NCBI GenBank assembly: GCA_016744695.1
Contig: JADGDV010000003.1
Location: 1 to 64,000, forward strand
Length of the DNA stretch: 64,000 bases
Direction: 5' to 3'
Source of the DNA: Hahellaceae bacterium
GTDB taxonomy: Bacteria > Pseudomonadota > Gammaproteobacteria > Pseudomonadales > Oleiphilaceae
Part shown: one piece after another, positions 34,889-44,415 of the stretch
How positions within the stretch are numbered: position 1 is the first letter of the stretch
How the letters are laid out: each line of letters begins with the position of its first letter
Notes under the pieces: model-generated
Databases searched by the model: none
What the model saw: only the letters and a program-made list of their open reading frames with translations
What the model was told of the DNA's origin: nothing
Made by a program: the position numbers and the translations under genes

Positions 34889-35689
34889 TCATACCAATAA
34901 ATATAAACCCAAAACAGCCCCAAGTAAAAGTCTATAAATGACAAATGGTGTAAAACCTATACGCTCAAGAAAACTCAAGAACAAATGAATACACGCATAA
35001 GCACTTAAAAATGAAGCCACAGTGCCTACGCCAACCATGACCCACTGGGCATCAGTACCTGTTTCAGCTAGTTCAAGCCCCTTTAATAAACCCGCCGCTG
35101 CAATTAACGGTATTGAAAGTAAAAATGAATAACGAGCAGCAGCATCACGACTAAAGCCAATAAGTAGAGCGGCAGTCATGGTAATGCCTGATCGAGACGT
35201 ACCGGGAATTAGTGCTAAGGCTTGTGAAAAACCGATAATAAGGGCATCTTTCCAGTTAATACTTTTTAAAGCGCGAGAGCGACTACCATTAAAATCTGAG
35301 AACCATAACAGTAAGCCAAATAAAACTGTTGTAGTGGCAATAACCGCAGAAGAGCGCAGGTTTTCACTAATATAATCATTGAATACTAAGCCAGATACGC
35401 CTGCAGGGATCGTCGCTAGAATAATTAGCCAAGCAAGTTTACTTTCATCGCTGTGCTTCTGCTTAACAATGCTATTTGCCCAAGATACGGTGAGTGCCAC
35501 CACATCTTTTCTAAAGTATGAAACAACCGCTAGTAATGAGCCTACATGCACTGCAACATCAAAGACCAAGCCCTGATCAGGCCAGCCTAGTACCTCATGA
35601 GGCAATATTAAATGTGCGGAACTTGATACAGGAAGAAATTCTGTTAAGCCTTGAATCAAGGCTAAAGCTAATACTTGAAACCAATCCAT
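34889..35689 (-). CDS. uppP: undecaprenyl-diphosphate phosphatase UppP (BacA)
   Basis: A 266-residue, about 8-segment membrane phosphatase that recycles undecaprenyl pyrophosphate for cell-wall and glycan synthesis. The motifs [17 protein letters not shown] and PGTSRSGIT are the two catalytic regions. The ATG at 35689 with AAAGGA upstream is the true start; 42 further residues in the longest frame are translated from the dispersed repeat just upstream. Confidence 0.95.
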   Translation of the reverse strand: MDWFQVLALALIQGLTEFLPVSSSAHLILPHEVLGWPDQGLVFDVAVHVGSLLAVVSYFRKDVVALTVSWANSIVKQKHSDESKLAWLIILATIPAGVSGLVFNDYISENLRSSAVIATTTVLFGLLLWFSDFNGSRSRALKSINWKDALIIGFSQALALIPGTSRSGITMTAALLIGFSRDAAARYSFLLSIPLIAAAGLLKGLELAETGTDAQWVMVGVGTVASFLSAYACIHLFLSFLERIGFTPFVIYRLLLGAVLGLYLLV

Positions 35690-35711
35690 TAATTTTCCTT
35701 TACTATGCGAA

Positions 35712-35838
35712 TCTGGCTCCCATGCACCTGCGTGGTAACCCATATACTCTCGACAACACAACATTCCCACGCGGAGCATGGGAACGAGGGTTAACAATTC
35801 ACCTCTGGTTCCCACGCTCCTGCGTGGTAACCCATATA
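35712..35838. repeat. dispersed repeat cluster between tsaB and uppP
   Basis: Contains one nearly complete element (35712-35788, inverted ends GGCTCCCATGC and GCATGGGAACGAGG) and a half copy (35804-35838). The first 35 bases of each are the same but for three positions and share TGCGTGGTAACCCATATA. It belongs to the family seen at 22551-22637. It ends at the tsaB stop, which lies at the edge of the half copy. Confidence 0.8.
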
Positions 35839-35839
35839 G

Positions 35840-36532
35840 CTAGCGTCCTGGTAATTTCTTCCAAGTGACGGTGTCACGCAAATAAACAGGAATAGCCTGA
35901 TCAGCGGATACCATCTCACCAGAGACATATTTACTTTCCGCAATTCGGGCGATATATTCTGCTTTCGCTAATAATGTATTATCTGTCACTGTCACTGAGC
36001 TCTGCACAGATTCAGGCATTCTAGACAAAACTTCCCAGCCCGTTCCAACACCAGAAAAACGCTTTTCTTCAGAAAGACTAACTAACTCAGGTTTACAAAC
36101 TTGCTCAGTTTGTAATGCTCTTACCTGCCCAGCGTTTATCTCAAATGCCCCCCAGTAAACTTCATCCATTCTGGCATCAACAGCAGTAACCACATAGGAT
36201 ATTTCTTCTGACGAGGTAGTGGTGGCCTCAAGTGCCATCGCCTCAAGCGTAGATACGGGGATCACTTTAATATCAAGGCCATAAGCTAAACCTTGAGTAA
36301 CCCCTGCCGCAATGCGTAAACCTGTAAATGAGCCGGGGCCACGTCCAAACGCAATAGCATCTAACTGATGTGTTTCCGTTTCACTCTCTTCAAGCACTTG
36401 TTTGATCATTGGAATAATTTTGCGTGTGTGGTCTCTAGGTACCACCGCATACACACTTGTTATTTTACCGTCTTTTATTACAGCGGCTGAACAGGCTTCT
36501 GATGAAGTATCAAGTGCGAGAATACAAGCCAT
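35840..36532 (-). CDS. tsaB: tRNA threonylcarbamoyladenosine biosynthesis protein TsaB
   Basis: A 230-residue ASKHA-fold protein, partner of TsaD in making t6A37 of tRNA. ILALDTSSEACSAAV (residues 4-18), GRGPGSFTGLRIA (about 63-75) and TAVDARMDEVYWG are family motifs. It lies 100 bases from adk on the same strand, with the adk terminator between. The stop falls at the edge of a dispersed repeat. Confidence 0.93.
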   Translation of the reverse strand: MACILALDTSSEACSAAVIKDGKITSVYAVVPRDHTRKIIPMIKQVLEESETETHQLDAIAFGRGPGSFTGLRIAAGVTQGLAYGLDIKVIPVSTLEAMALEATTTSSEEISYVVTAVDARMDEVYWGAFEINAGQVRALQTEQVCKPELVSLSEEKRFSGVGTGWEVLSRMPESVQSSVTVTDNTLLAKAEYIARIAESKYVSGEMVSADQAIPVYLRDTVTWKKLPGR

Positions 36533-36571
36533 AGATCAGGTCTCTATAGATAGATTTTATAGTCATAAATC

Positions 36572-36610
36572 AAAAAAGGGCTGTACCGAATTTTCCGGTT
36601 ACAGCCCTTT
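36572..36610 (-). terminator. intrinsic terminator of adk
   Basis: On the minus strand GGGCTGTAACCG pairs with CGGTACAGCCC (one bulged A) and is followed by a TTTTTTG run. It begins 23 bases past the adk stop and stands upstream of tsaB. Confidence 0.88.
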
Positions 36611-36632
36611 CACATACGTTCTAGCTAGATAC

Positions 36633-37334
<702 letters not shown>

Positions 37335-37416
37335 CTACTGAAGGCCCCGGCCAACACAGCAGATAATGTAAATGTTTACGATAATATGCGGGGCATTATA
37401 CGAACTTGAGGGGATA

Positions 37417-37442
37417 AAAGGCAAGAAAAGGCAAGAAAAGGC
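37417..37442. repeat. short tandem repeat (10-base unit gcaagaaaag)
   Basis: Two full tandem units plus flanking matching bases stand just past the end of the YbaK-HDOD gene, on the adk promoter side. Small and without evident function. Confidence 0.6.
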
Positions 37443-37447
37443 ACAAC

Positions 37448-38851
37448 TCAAGCCGCCATTTCAGCAGCCATTGCATCTAGATCTGTACAATTTTCAAGGG
37501 CTTGCTGAGCAATCAGTAGTCCTTGTTCGACGGGTAAACCTAACATATTCATTAATGGCTCAGGGTCTTCTACATTCAATTCATCCCCAATTCCTTCGTG
37601 CTTCAATAGACAATTGGACAATTGAACAAGGTGCACATAATTCTGACATTCACCTTCATAACCCACACGCTGATGCATGGCCGCTGACTTAACCACCTCT
37701 TCAGGTAAGTTCCACATTCTTAGCAAGATGCCACCAATAGTACCATGACCTAAAGCTATCAGGTCTTGGGCGCTTCCCATTCCAAACACCTGTTTTTCTA
37801 TTGCTTCCAGAGGGAGTTCTGGGTTTGCTTCACTCAATTTATTGAGCAAACTAAACTCTTGGGGGAACAAGTGCCCTACGAGTAACAAGCCAAAATTATG
37901 AAGAAGACCCACAAGATAGGCTAGACCAGGGTCAACTTGAGCCTCAGCAGGCAATTTTTTTGCCAGTTGCTGGCACAACGCAGCACTATAAAGTGTGTGT
38001 CGCCAAAATGCATCCAAACCTAAAGGGCCTTCTTTGGGTATATTAAACGCTTTAGAGGCAGCAACACCCATAGCAATATGGGCTACTCGCTCAAAACCAA
38101 GTACTATATTAACGGCTTCTTGCACATTCCTTACTTCGCCCTGATAATTAAACAAAGCCGAACGAGCATAGCGCATAATTTGTGCCGCTAAACTCGGGTC
38201 ACACTCAATCACTTCTGCTAACTCACCCACTGAGGCTTCAGGATCTGTGACTAAGTGAAGAATTTTAACGGCAATAGCAGGCATAGGAGGCAAACGATAG
38301 AGCTTTTCTAGCTTTTTAGCGACATCGTCAATGGACAGCTCACCATTAAACACACCAGCAGCCCCCTCTGGTGATGATTGATCTTTCCAAGTTGAAATCC
38401 GACCTTTTACAGCTCCTGCAATAGATGATCTAAAAGCCCTTCCATCCATTTGTAATAAGGTCGTATTGCAGCCACTTTGAATATAAAACAAATCTTGATC
38501 AAATAGAGATTCTTCTACAATTACAGGCACCCCGTAGGCAGCGCCTACAGGTGGATGAGCACCCGTTTCACAGTCAGTATATAAACGATCAGACTGCGCA
38601 AGAGTAAGCGCTTGAAAATTCCGCCCCATCACCTGGTTTACTGCATTAATATCAAGCGTCGCCGGAAAGGGCAGAATAGCCATAACAGCGCCCTTAATAT
38701 CGACTAGCAACTCAGATTTCAAGGTAACCTCAGCGGACACCCTCGCTTGATTAACGGCGCTCATAAGTGAGTTGACCCGTTCGTGATGAATTTCACGAAC
38801 AAAAATATTCTGCCGACTCAAAAACTGACCTAACTTCACTGCAACAGGCAC
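37448..38851 (-). CDS. YbaK-like aminoacyl-tRNA deacylase domain fused to an HDOD domain
   Basis: A 467-residue protein with two unrelated parts. Residues about 20-150 resemble the YbaK/ProX editing-domain fold (AVMAILPFPATLDINAVNQVMG, PPVGAAYGVPVIVEESLF). Residues about 185-400 form an HDOD domain, with the typical LPPMPAIAVKILHL start, IECDPSLAAQIMRYA and AYLVGLLHNFG. HDOD proteins regulate signalling and lack metal catalysis. The protein begins at a GTG; no better ATG is in frame. It is alone between adk and ppc. Function unknown. Confidence 0.82.
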   Translation of the reverse strand: MPVAVKLGQFLSRQNIFVREIHHERVNSLMSAVNQARVSAEVTLKSELLVDIKGAVMAILPFPATLDINAVNQVMGRNFQALTLAQSDRLYTDCETGAHPPVGAAYGVPVIVEESLFDQDLFYIQSGCNTTLLQMDGRAFRSSIAGAVKGRISTWKDQSSPEGAAGVFNGELSIDDVAKKLEKLYRLPPMPAIAVKILHLVTDPEASVGELAEVIECDPSLAAQIMRYARSALFNYQGEVRNVQEAVNIVLGFERVAHIAMGVAASKAFNIPKEGPLGLDAFWRHTLYSAALCQQLAKKLPAEAQVDPGLAYLVGLLHNFGLLLVGHLFPQEFSLLNKLSEANPELPLEAIEKQVFGMGSAQDLIALGHGTIGGILLRMWNLPEEVVKSAAMHQRVGYEGECQNYVHLVQLSNCLLKHEGIGDELNVEDPEPLMNMLGLPVEQGLLIAQQALENCTDLDAMAAEMAA

Positions 38852-38981
38852 ACATTCACCACTCTGAAACGATTCGTTAAAAATAATACTGTTATGTTAA
38901 CGCCATCACCCACACCACCATGACGACTATGTCACATTACCCTGTAGCCAAAAATTACATTTTGTAAGCCAATATTGCTGC

Positions 38982-41636
38982 CTACCCTGTATTTCTCATT
39001 CCCGCCGCGATTCCTGCCATGGTTACTTTCAGAGCTCGCTCAACCGTCTCAAGGCTCACATCGTCTCCTGAACGCTCTCTTTTCAATAGCTCAGCCTGAA
39101 GGTAGTGTAAAGGATCGGTATAAGGATTTCGTACAATCATAGAGTGCTTAAATGAAGGGTTATCTCGTAACAACTCATCCTGTTGCTTCACCTGATTAAC
39201 CCACTGAACGGTATTATTCAGGCGCTGTCTCAATAATTCGCCAAGAGGAATAAGTTCATCACTGACTAAATGTCGGTCGTAATACCGAGAAATACGGGCA
39301 TCTGCTTTAGCAACTACCATTTCAAGCATATCAATATGTGTTTTGAAAAAAGGCCAATCCTGAATCATCACCTGCAATGTTTCTGCTTTACCTTCATCCA
39401 AGGCCGCTTTAAGTGCTTCGTCTCCTCCTAACCAAGCAGGCAACATTAACCGTGTTTGTGTCCAGGCAAAAATCCAGGGAATTGCCCTCAGGCTTTCAAC
39501 ACCCCCCCCTGCTTTTCGTTTTGCAGGGCGGCTACCCAGTGCTAATTTCCCCAACTCTTGTTCAGGGGTCGCAGCTCTAAAATAGCTTACAAAATCAGGA
39601 TGCTCACGCACAACACCTCGATACGAAGCCAAAGATCGCTCAGTGAGCCAATCCATCATAGCGCGCCATTCATCTTTAGGAGGCGGAGGTGGGGATAATG
39701 ATGCTTCGATTACTGCGGATGTATATACTGCTAAGCTTTGCTCTGCTACTTTTGGCAAACCAAATTTAAAGCGAATCATCTCTCCCTGTTCTGTGATTCT
39801 AAAACTACCATTAACAGACCCCGGAGGCTGAGACATGATGGCCTTATTAGCCGGTGCACCGCCCCGCCCTACCGTGCCACCACGTCCATGAAACAAGGTT
39901 AATTTAACATCATGCTGAAGTGCAGTGCTCACGAGTTTTTCCTGAGCTTGATACTGAGCCCATGCAGCCATCATCTGCCCTGCATCCTTAGCAGAATCAG
40001 AGTATCCGATCATCACCTCTTGATGTCCTTGTGTGTAGGCCTTATACCAGTCATTAGATAACAATCGATCAACACATTCAGGAGCAAACAGTAAGTCATC
40101 CAAAGTTTCAAAAAGGGGCACAACCCTCATTGGATGAGTCATACCACTCTCGCGAAGCAACAAAATAACGGTTAACACATCAGAAGGCTGCCCTGCCATT
40201 GATATAACATAAGACCCCAGTGCTTCAGGAGGCTGCTGTGCAACCACACGGCATGTTGCCAGTACTTCTTGTACCTCAGCAGACGCAGGCCATTTCTGAG
40301 GTATTAGAGGCCGGTTACCTTTTAGTTCCTTAATAAGAAAGGCAACTTTATCTTCTTCACTCCAAGCGGAAAAAGCACCTAAACCCAAATACTGAGTAAG
40401 CTCATTAAGTACATCACAATGACGGCCGGAATCTTGCCTAATATCAAGCTTCACTAGCTCTAGACCAAAACAATGGGCTCTACGAATAGTATCCAGTAAG
40501 GGGCCGTTTGCAATAGTATGAAGGCCTTTTTCAATCAATGAACGATAGCAAAGCAGTAAAGGCTCGATCAAATGACTGTTTTGCAACAACACCGACGGCC
40601 CAGGTTTCATTATGCCTTGACCTGACTTAATCCAAACAACAGCCTCTTCTGCCCATTCGCGTGTCGCTATGAGTTGTTTGCGTAAACGCCCCAACAACTC
40701 ACGATAAGGCTCTCTATTTGATCCTGCCTTTGCTATCAACTCATCACTGGCATCCCACATTGATAATTGGTTTCTAAGCGCATTAATATCTCGTAGATAA
40801 AGATCTGCGGCCATCCACCGACTCAGCAACATAACTTCTTGAGTCACTTCAGACGTTACATTAGGGTTACCATCCCGGTCCCCCCCCATCCACGAGGCAA
40901 TGCGAATAGGGCAAGCATCAATAGCTAAGCCGCCCTCACAGTAGGACGTTAGTGCAGAATCCATATTTTTAATAAATCGTGGCACGGCATGCCATAAACT
41001 ATTTTCAATAACCGCAAAGCCCCATTTTGCTTCATCCACAGCTGATGGACGCTCATGCCTTATTTCATCCGTATGCCAAGCCTCAGCAACCAAAATTTGC
41101 AATTCATCAACAATATGCTCTTTTTCTCTTGGACTTAAATCATTCTGATCGAGTCTAGCTAAACAGTCTGCGATAGACTCATACTTCATAATTAAAGTAC
41201 GACGAGTCACTTCTGTAGGGTGTGCAGTGAGTACAAACTCAACATTTAGTTCATTACTTAATTGCTGAATTTCAACAGGATTTATACCAGAACCAACAAG
41301 CCTTGATAGCAACGCATCTATTGATTCAAGCTCTCCCATTGACTCGAGCTCTTTATGGCGACGAATGCCATGATATTGTTCAGCAATATTAGCTAAATTC
41401 AAGAATTGATTAAACGCACGAGTAACGGGGACTAATTCATTGTCTTTCATTTCAGATAAAAGCGTCAGCAAGGCACTGTTCGATTCTACTTGCCCACTTC
41501 GATCATCTTTTGCGGCTGTACGTATTGCTTCAATTTTATTTAGAAAGTCCTTTCCTAAGTGCTCCTCTATGCTGTGCCCTAATAGCTCACCCAGCAATCT
41601 CACGTTGTCTCTTAATGATGGATGTAACTCTGACAT
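38982..41636 (-). CDS. ppc: phosphoenolpyruvate carboxylase
   Basis: An 884-residue enzyme making oxaloacetate from PEP and bicarbonate. The conserved active sites are AHPTEVTRRTL (His at about 137), GYSDSAKDAG and FHGRGGTVGRGG, and the protein ends MAGIAAGMRNTG, the usual C-terminus. GGGAG lies upstream of the ATG. A single gene with 157 bases separating it from the signalling operon. Confidence 0.97.
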   Translation of the reverse strand: MSELHPSLRDNVRLLGELLGHSIEEHLGKDFLNKIEAIRTAAKDDRSGQVESNSALLTLLSEMKDNELVPVTRAFNQFLNLANIAEQYHGIRRHKELESMGELESIDALLSRLVGSGINPVEIQQLSNELNVEFVLTAHPTEVTRRTLIMKYESIADCLARLDQNDLSPREKEHIVDELQILVAEAWHTDEIRHERPSAVDEAKWGFAVIENSLWHAVPRFIKNMDSALTSYCEGGLAIDACPIRIASWMGGDRDGNPNVTSEVTQEVMLLSRWMAADLYLRDINALRNQLSMWDASDELIAKAGSNREPYRELLGRLRKQLIATREWAEEAVVWIKSGQGIMKPGPSVLLQNSHLIEPLLLCYRSLIEKGLHTIANGPLLDTIRRAHCFGLELVKLDIRQDSGRHCDVLNELTQYLGLGAFSAWSEEDKVAFLIKELKGNRPLIPQKWPASAEVQEVLATCRVVAQQPPEALGSYVISMAGQPSDVLTVILLLRESGMTHPMRVVPLFETLDDLLFAPECVDRLLSNDWYKAYTQGHQEVMIGYSDSAKDAGQMMAAWAQYQAQEKLVSTALQHDVKLTLFHGRGGTVGRGGAPANKAIMSQPPGSVNGSFRITEQGEMIRFKFGLPKVAEQSLAVYTSAVIEASLSPPPPPKDEWRAMMDWLTERSLASYRGVVREHPDFVSYFRAATPEQELGKLALGSRPAKRKAGGGVESLRAIPWIFAWTQTRLMLPAWLGGDEALKAALDEGKAETLQVMIQDWPFFKTHIDMLEMVVAKADARISRYYDRHLVSDELIPLGELLRQRLNNTVQWVNQVKQQDELLRDNPSFKHSMIVRNPYTDPLHYLQAELLKRERSGDDVSLETVERALKVTMAGIAAGMRNTG

Positions 41637-41796
41637 AGGTTTCTCCCTGAGAAAAATTCTAAAATAGCTATTTAATACTTTACAGTATAGCTACTCCTGC
41701 CTAATATTCGTTATAGATAATATAAAACAAACAATAAAAACAAAGAATTAAGTAATTAACGCTTAATTCCATAACAATAACTATACAAAAAAATTG

Positions 41797-42321
41797 ATGA
41801 TTAGCCATTTGGCAAAAAGTATTACATGCTCTCTCATACTCCTGCTTACCTTATTCTGCTCGGCGGTACACGCTCGCTCTGAAAGTGAGATTAAGATTGT
41901 CTACCTCTATAATTTCATCAAATTCATCACGTGGCCCCAAGAATCTAACAGCGATAATATCAACATATGCATATACGGTAAAAACACCTTTGGTCAAGCC
42001 CTTTTTAATTTAAATAAATTAAAGGCCCGCAACAAGTCGATAGAAATCATTTTCCCTAGCCTTGATGAAGACGCCGATTGCGCAGTGATATTTATAGGCC
42101 CATCTGACGAGAATATTTCAGATAAACTGCTAACCAATATTAGCAACAAACCCGTTTTAACGGTCAGTGAGATCAACAGCTTTATCACTAAAGGCGGCAT
42201 GATTGGTTTTATCAAGCTAGGGAACGTTGTCTCATTTGATATCAACCTCCAGCAAGCACGCTCATCAAACATTCAAATCAGTTCCAAGTTACTGGAACTG
42301 GCTAACCTTGTTATACAGTGA
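41797..42321 (+). CDS. YfiR-family (DUF4154) periplasmic protein
   Basis: A 174-residue protein with a signal peptide (SLILLLTLFCSAVHA) and a mature part beginning SESEIKIVYLYNFIKFITWP, the YfiR/DUF4154 hallmark. NICIYGKN and GMIGFIKLGNVVSFDINLQQAR are also typical. In Pseudomonas YfiR restrains a diguanylate cyclase from the periplasm. I used the ATG at 41797 rather than the TTG one codon earlier; neither has a clear ribosome site. It opens a four-gene rightward run. Confidence 0.88.
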   Translation: MISHLAKSITCSLILLLTLFCSAVHARSESEIKIVYLYNFIKFITWPQESNSDNINICIYGKNTFGQALFNLNKLKARNKSIEIIFPSLDEDADCAVIFIGPSDENISDKLLTNISNKPVLTVSEINSFITKGGMIGFIKLGNVVSFDINLQQARSSNIQISSKLLELANLVIQ

Positions 42322-42331
42322 GAGGCGGCGA

Positions 42332-43900
42332 ATGTTGACAAAATACAAATTTAGTATCAAATACTTACCCATAAAAAAGAAATTGTCGTTGATTATCATG
42401 ACCTCGGCGCTATTAGCAGTGATCTTATTAAGCTCGGTATTCACCGTGTACGAATATGTTGCGCTTAGAAACAGTATCATTAAAGAATTTTCTACCACAT
42501 CAAAAATCATATCCAATCGAAGCCATGCCGCGCTCCTATTTAACGACGCAGCCACACTGCAAGAAAACGTCGATAGTCTAAAAATCCATGACGATGTTGA
42601 GGCAACATGCCTCTATAATGAAGCCAATGATATTCTTGCGTTTTTTTCTAAAGGTTTAATGTCTAAACAAAATGACAATTCAAAAGCAAGCTGCCCAACT
42701 CACCCTAGTCGGAATTTAAATCATTTTGATGATCAGTATTACCAGGTATCCCAGGCAATTATTGTTGATAACGAACCCATGGGAATTCTCTATATAAAAG
42801 TATCTCTTCAAAGCCTTCACAACCACCTATATAACTATGTTATCGCTACGGCAGTATTTTCTTTAATTATTATTCTAGCGGTATTTATTTTCTCGTCTTA
42901 TTTACAAAACTTTATTACCACTCCTCTGTTACTACTTAAAAATACCGCACGACAGGTCACTAAAAATAAAGATTACACTCTGCGCGCCAGTAAAGAGAGT
43001 CATGATGAAATTGGTGATATGGTCGACACCTTTAATGAAATGCTATCAACGCTTCAAGAGCAGAATAAAACCATTATTGATGATGCCGAAAGCCTAGAAT
43101 TAAAAGTGGGCGAGCGAACGAAAGAACTTGCTATCGCCAACCAGGAACTTGAAGCATTCAGTTACTCTGTTTCGCACGATTTAAGATCACCACTGAGAGC
43201 CATTGACGGATTCAGCAAAGCCTTACTAGAAGATTATGGCCATGAACTTGACCATACAGCCCATGATTACCTAAAGCGAGTTAGAAAAGCGAGCCAAAAA
43301 ATGGGCGAGCTAATAAGTAGTTTATTGCAGCTATCTCGAGTAACAAGAAAAGAGCTCAAAGATACACACTTTGACCTTAGCAGTATGATCATGAGCATCG
43401 TACATCAACTACAAGAACAAGACCCTGAGCGTATTATAGACATTCAGATACAGCCAGAAATGTATATCATGGGTGATGAACAGTTAATAGAGGTTGCCCT
43501 AGATAACCTCATAGGCAACGCGTGGAAATACTCCAAATATGAGAAGTTCCCAAAAATCGAAATAGGCTACTTTGTTGAAAATGGCCACACGGTTTATTTT
43601 GTAAAAGACAATGGTGCCGGTTTCGATAATAAGTATGCAAAAAATTTATTTACCGCTTTTCAAAGACTTCACTCGCCAGAGCAATTTGAAGGCACGGGGA
43701 TTGGTTTAGCCACCGTATTTCGAATTATCCAGCGCCACCATGGCGAAATATGGGCTAATTCAATTCTCGATGAAGGCGCTACATTTTGCTTTACATTATA
43801 TGACAACCGCCCTCAGGACGATGAGTCCAAATCTTTTTTGACAGGAAAAAATCCTGATATAAAGCCCAACAAGCCTGTTACAGACAGTAAAAATAACTAA
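42332..43900 (+). CDS. membrane sensor histidine kinase (HAMP-HisKA-HATPase)
   Basis: A 522-residue kinase. Membrane segments at about residues 18-43 and 170-193 flank a periplasmic sensor domain (CHASE8-like); HAMP lies at about 195-245, then a coiled coil, HisKA with FSYSVSHDLRSPLRAIDG (His about 279) and HATPase_c with NLIGNAWKYSKY and GTGIGLATV. The ATG at 42332 has GAGAGG upstream and lies 10 bases after the YfiR-like stop. The kinase resembles Rcp-partner kinases and the next gene encodes the likely regulator. Confidence 0.9.
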   Translation: MLTKYKFSIKYLPIKKKLSLIIMTSALLAVILLSSVFTVYEYVALRNSIIKEFSTTSKIISNRSHAALLFNDAATLQENVDSLKIHDDVEATCLYNEANDILAFFSKGLMSKQNDNSKASCPTHPSRNLNHFDDQYYQVSQAIIVDNEPMGILYIKVSLQSLHNHLYNYVIATAVFSLIIILAVFIFSSYLQNFITTPLLLLKNTARQVTKNKDYTLRASKESHDEIGDMVDTFNEMLSTLQEQNKTIIDDAESLELKVGERTKELAIANQELEAFSYSVSHDLRSPLRAIDGFSKALLEDYGHELDHTAHDYLKRVRKASQKMGELISSLLQLSRVTRKELKDTHFDLSSMIMSIVHQLQEQDPERIIDIQIQPEMYIMGDEQLIEVALDNLIGNAWKYSKYEKFPKIEIGYFVENGHTVYFVKDNGAGFDNKYAKNLFTAFQRLHSPEQFEGTGIGLATVFRIIQRHHGEIWANSILDEGATFCFTLYDNRPQDDESKSFLTGKNPDIKPNKPVTDSKNN

Positions 43901-43961
43901 TATACTGGCAGAATACACTGGCTAAGCTAGACTTTATATTGGTATAGATGGAGTGTTAAGA

Positions 43962-44396
43962 ATGAGTTCTGGAACGATACTACTAGTCGAAGATAACCCT
44001 GATGATGAAGTGCTTGCATTAAGGGCTCTCAAAAAAGCACAAACCAAAAATGATGTGGTCGTTACACGTGATGGTCAAGAAGCATTAGATTACATTTTTG
44101 GAAAAGGGAAATATAACGGGCGAAAACCAAGCGAAACACCTCAAGTCATTTTTTTAGATATAAAGCTGCCTAAACTTAACGGACTTGAAGTGCTTAAAAA
44201 TATACGAGAGGATACACGGACATCGCTAATCCCTATCGTACTGCTAACCTCTTCCGATGAAGAGAGAGACATGGTAGACGGCTACAAACTAGGCGCCAAT
44301 AGTTATATTAATAAGCCCGTAGATTTTGATGAATTCATAGAACAAGTAAAAGTGCTAGGAAGATATTGGCTTGGATTTAATAAAACCCCACATTAA
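43962..44396 (+). CDS. single-domain response regulator (Rcp1-like)
   Basis: A 144-residue receiver: ILLVEDNPDDEVLALRALKK, phospho-acceptor Asp at about residue 65 in FLDIKLPKLNG, LLTSSDEE and NKPVDF with the conserved Lys. The EDNPDDE form is typical of receivers paired with phytochrome-like kinases. No output domain. ATG at 43962 has GGAG 8 bases upstream; a GTG three codons earlier is less likely. It precedes the REC-GGDEF-EAL gene with almost no gap. Confidence 0.92.
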   Translation: MSSGTILLVEDNPDDEVLALRALKKAQTKNDVVVTRDGQEALDYIFGKGKYNGRKPSETPQVIFLDIKLPKLNGLEVLKNIREDTRTSLIPIVLLTSSDEERDMVDGYKLGANSYINKPVDFDEFIEQVKVLGRYWLGFNKTPH

Positions 44397-44415
44397 TAAA
44401 GAGAATACCCGCACT

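Noticed and set aside
35690-35815. 42-residue extension of UppP
   Set aside because: Encoded by the dispersed repeat; the ATG at 35689 has AAAGGA and starts the family alignment.
42227-42331. Upstream extension of the sensor kinase into the YfiR-like gene
   Set aside because: The ATG at 42332 has a good ribosome site and natural spacing; the extension overlaps the previous gene by 95 bases.
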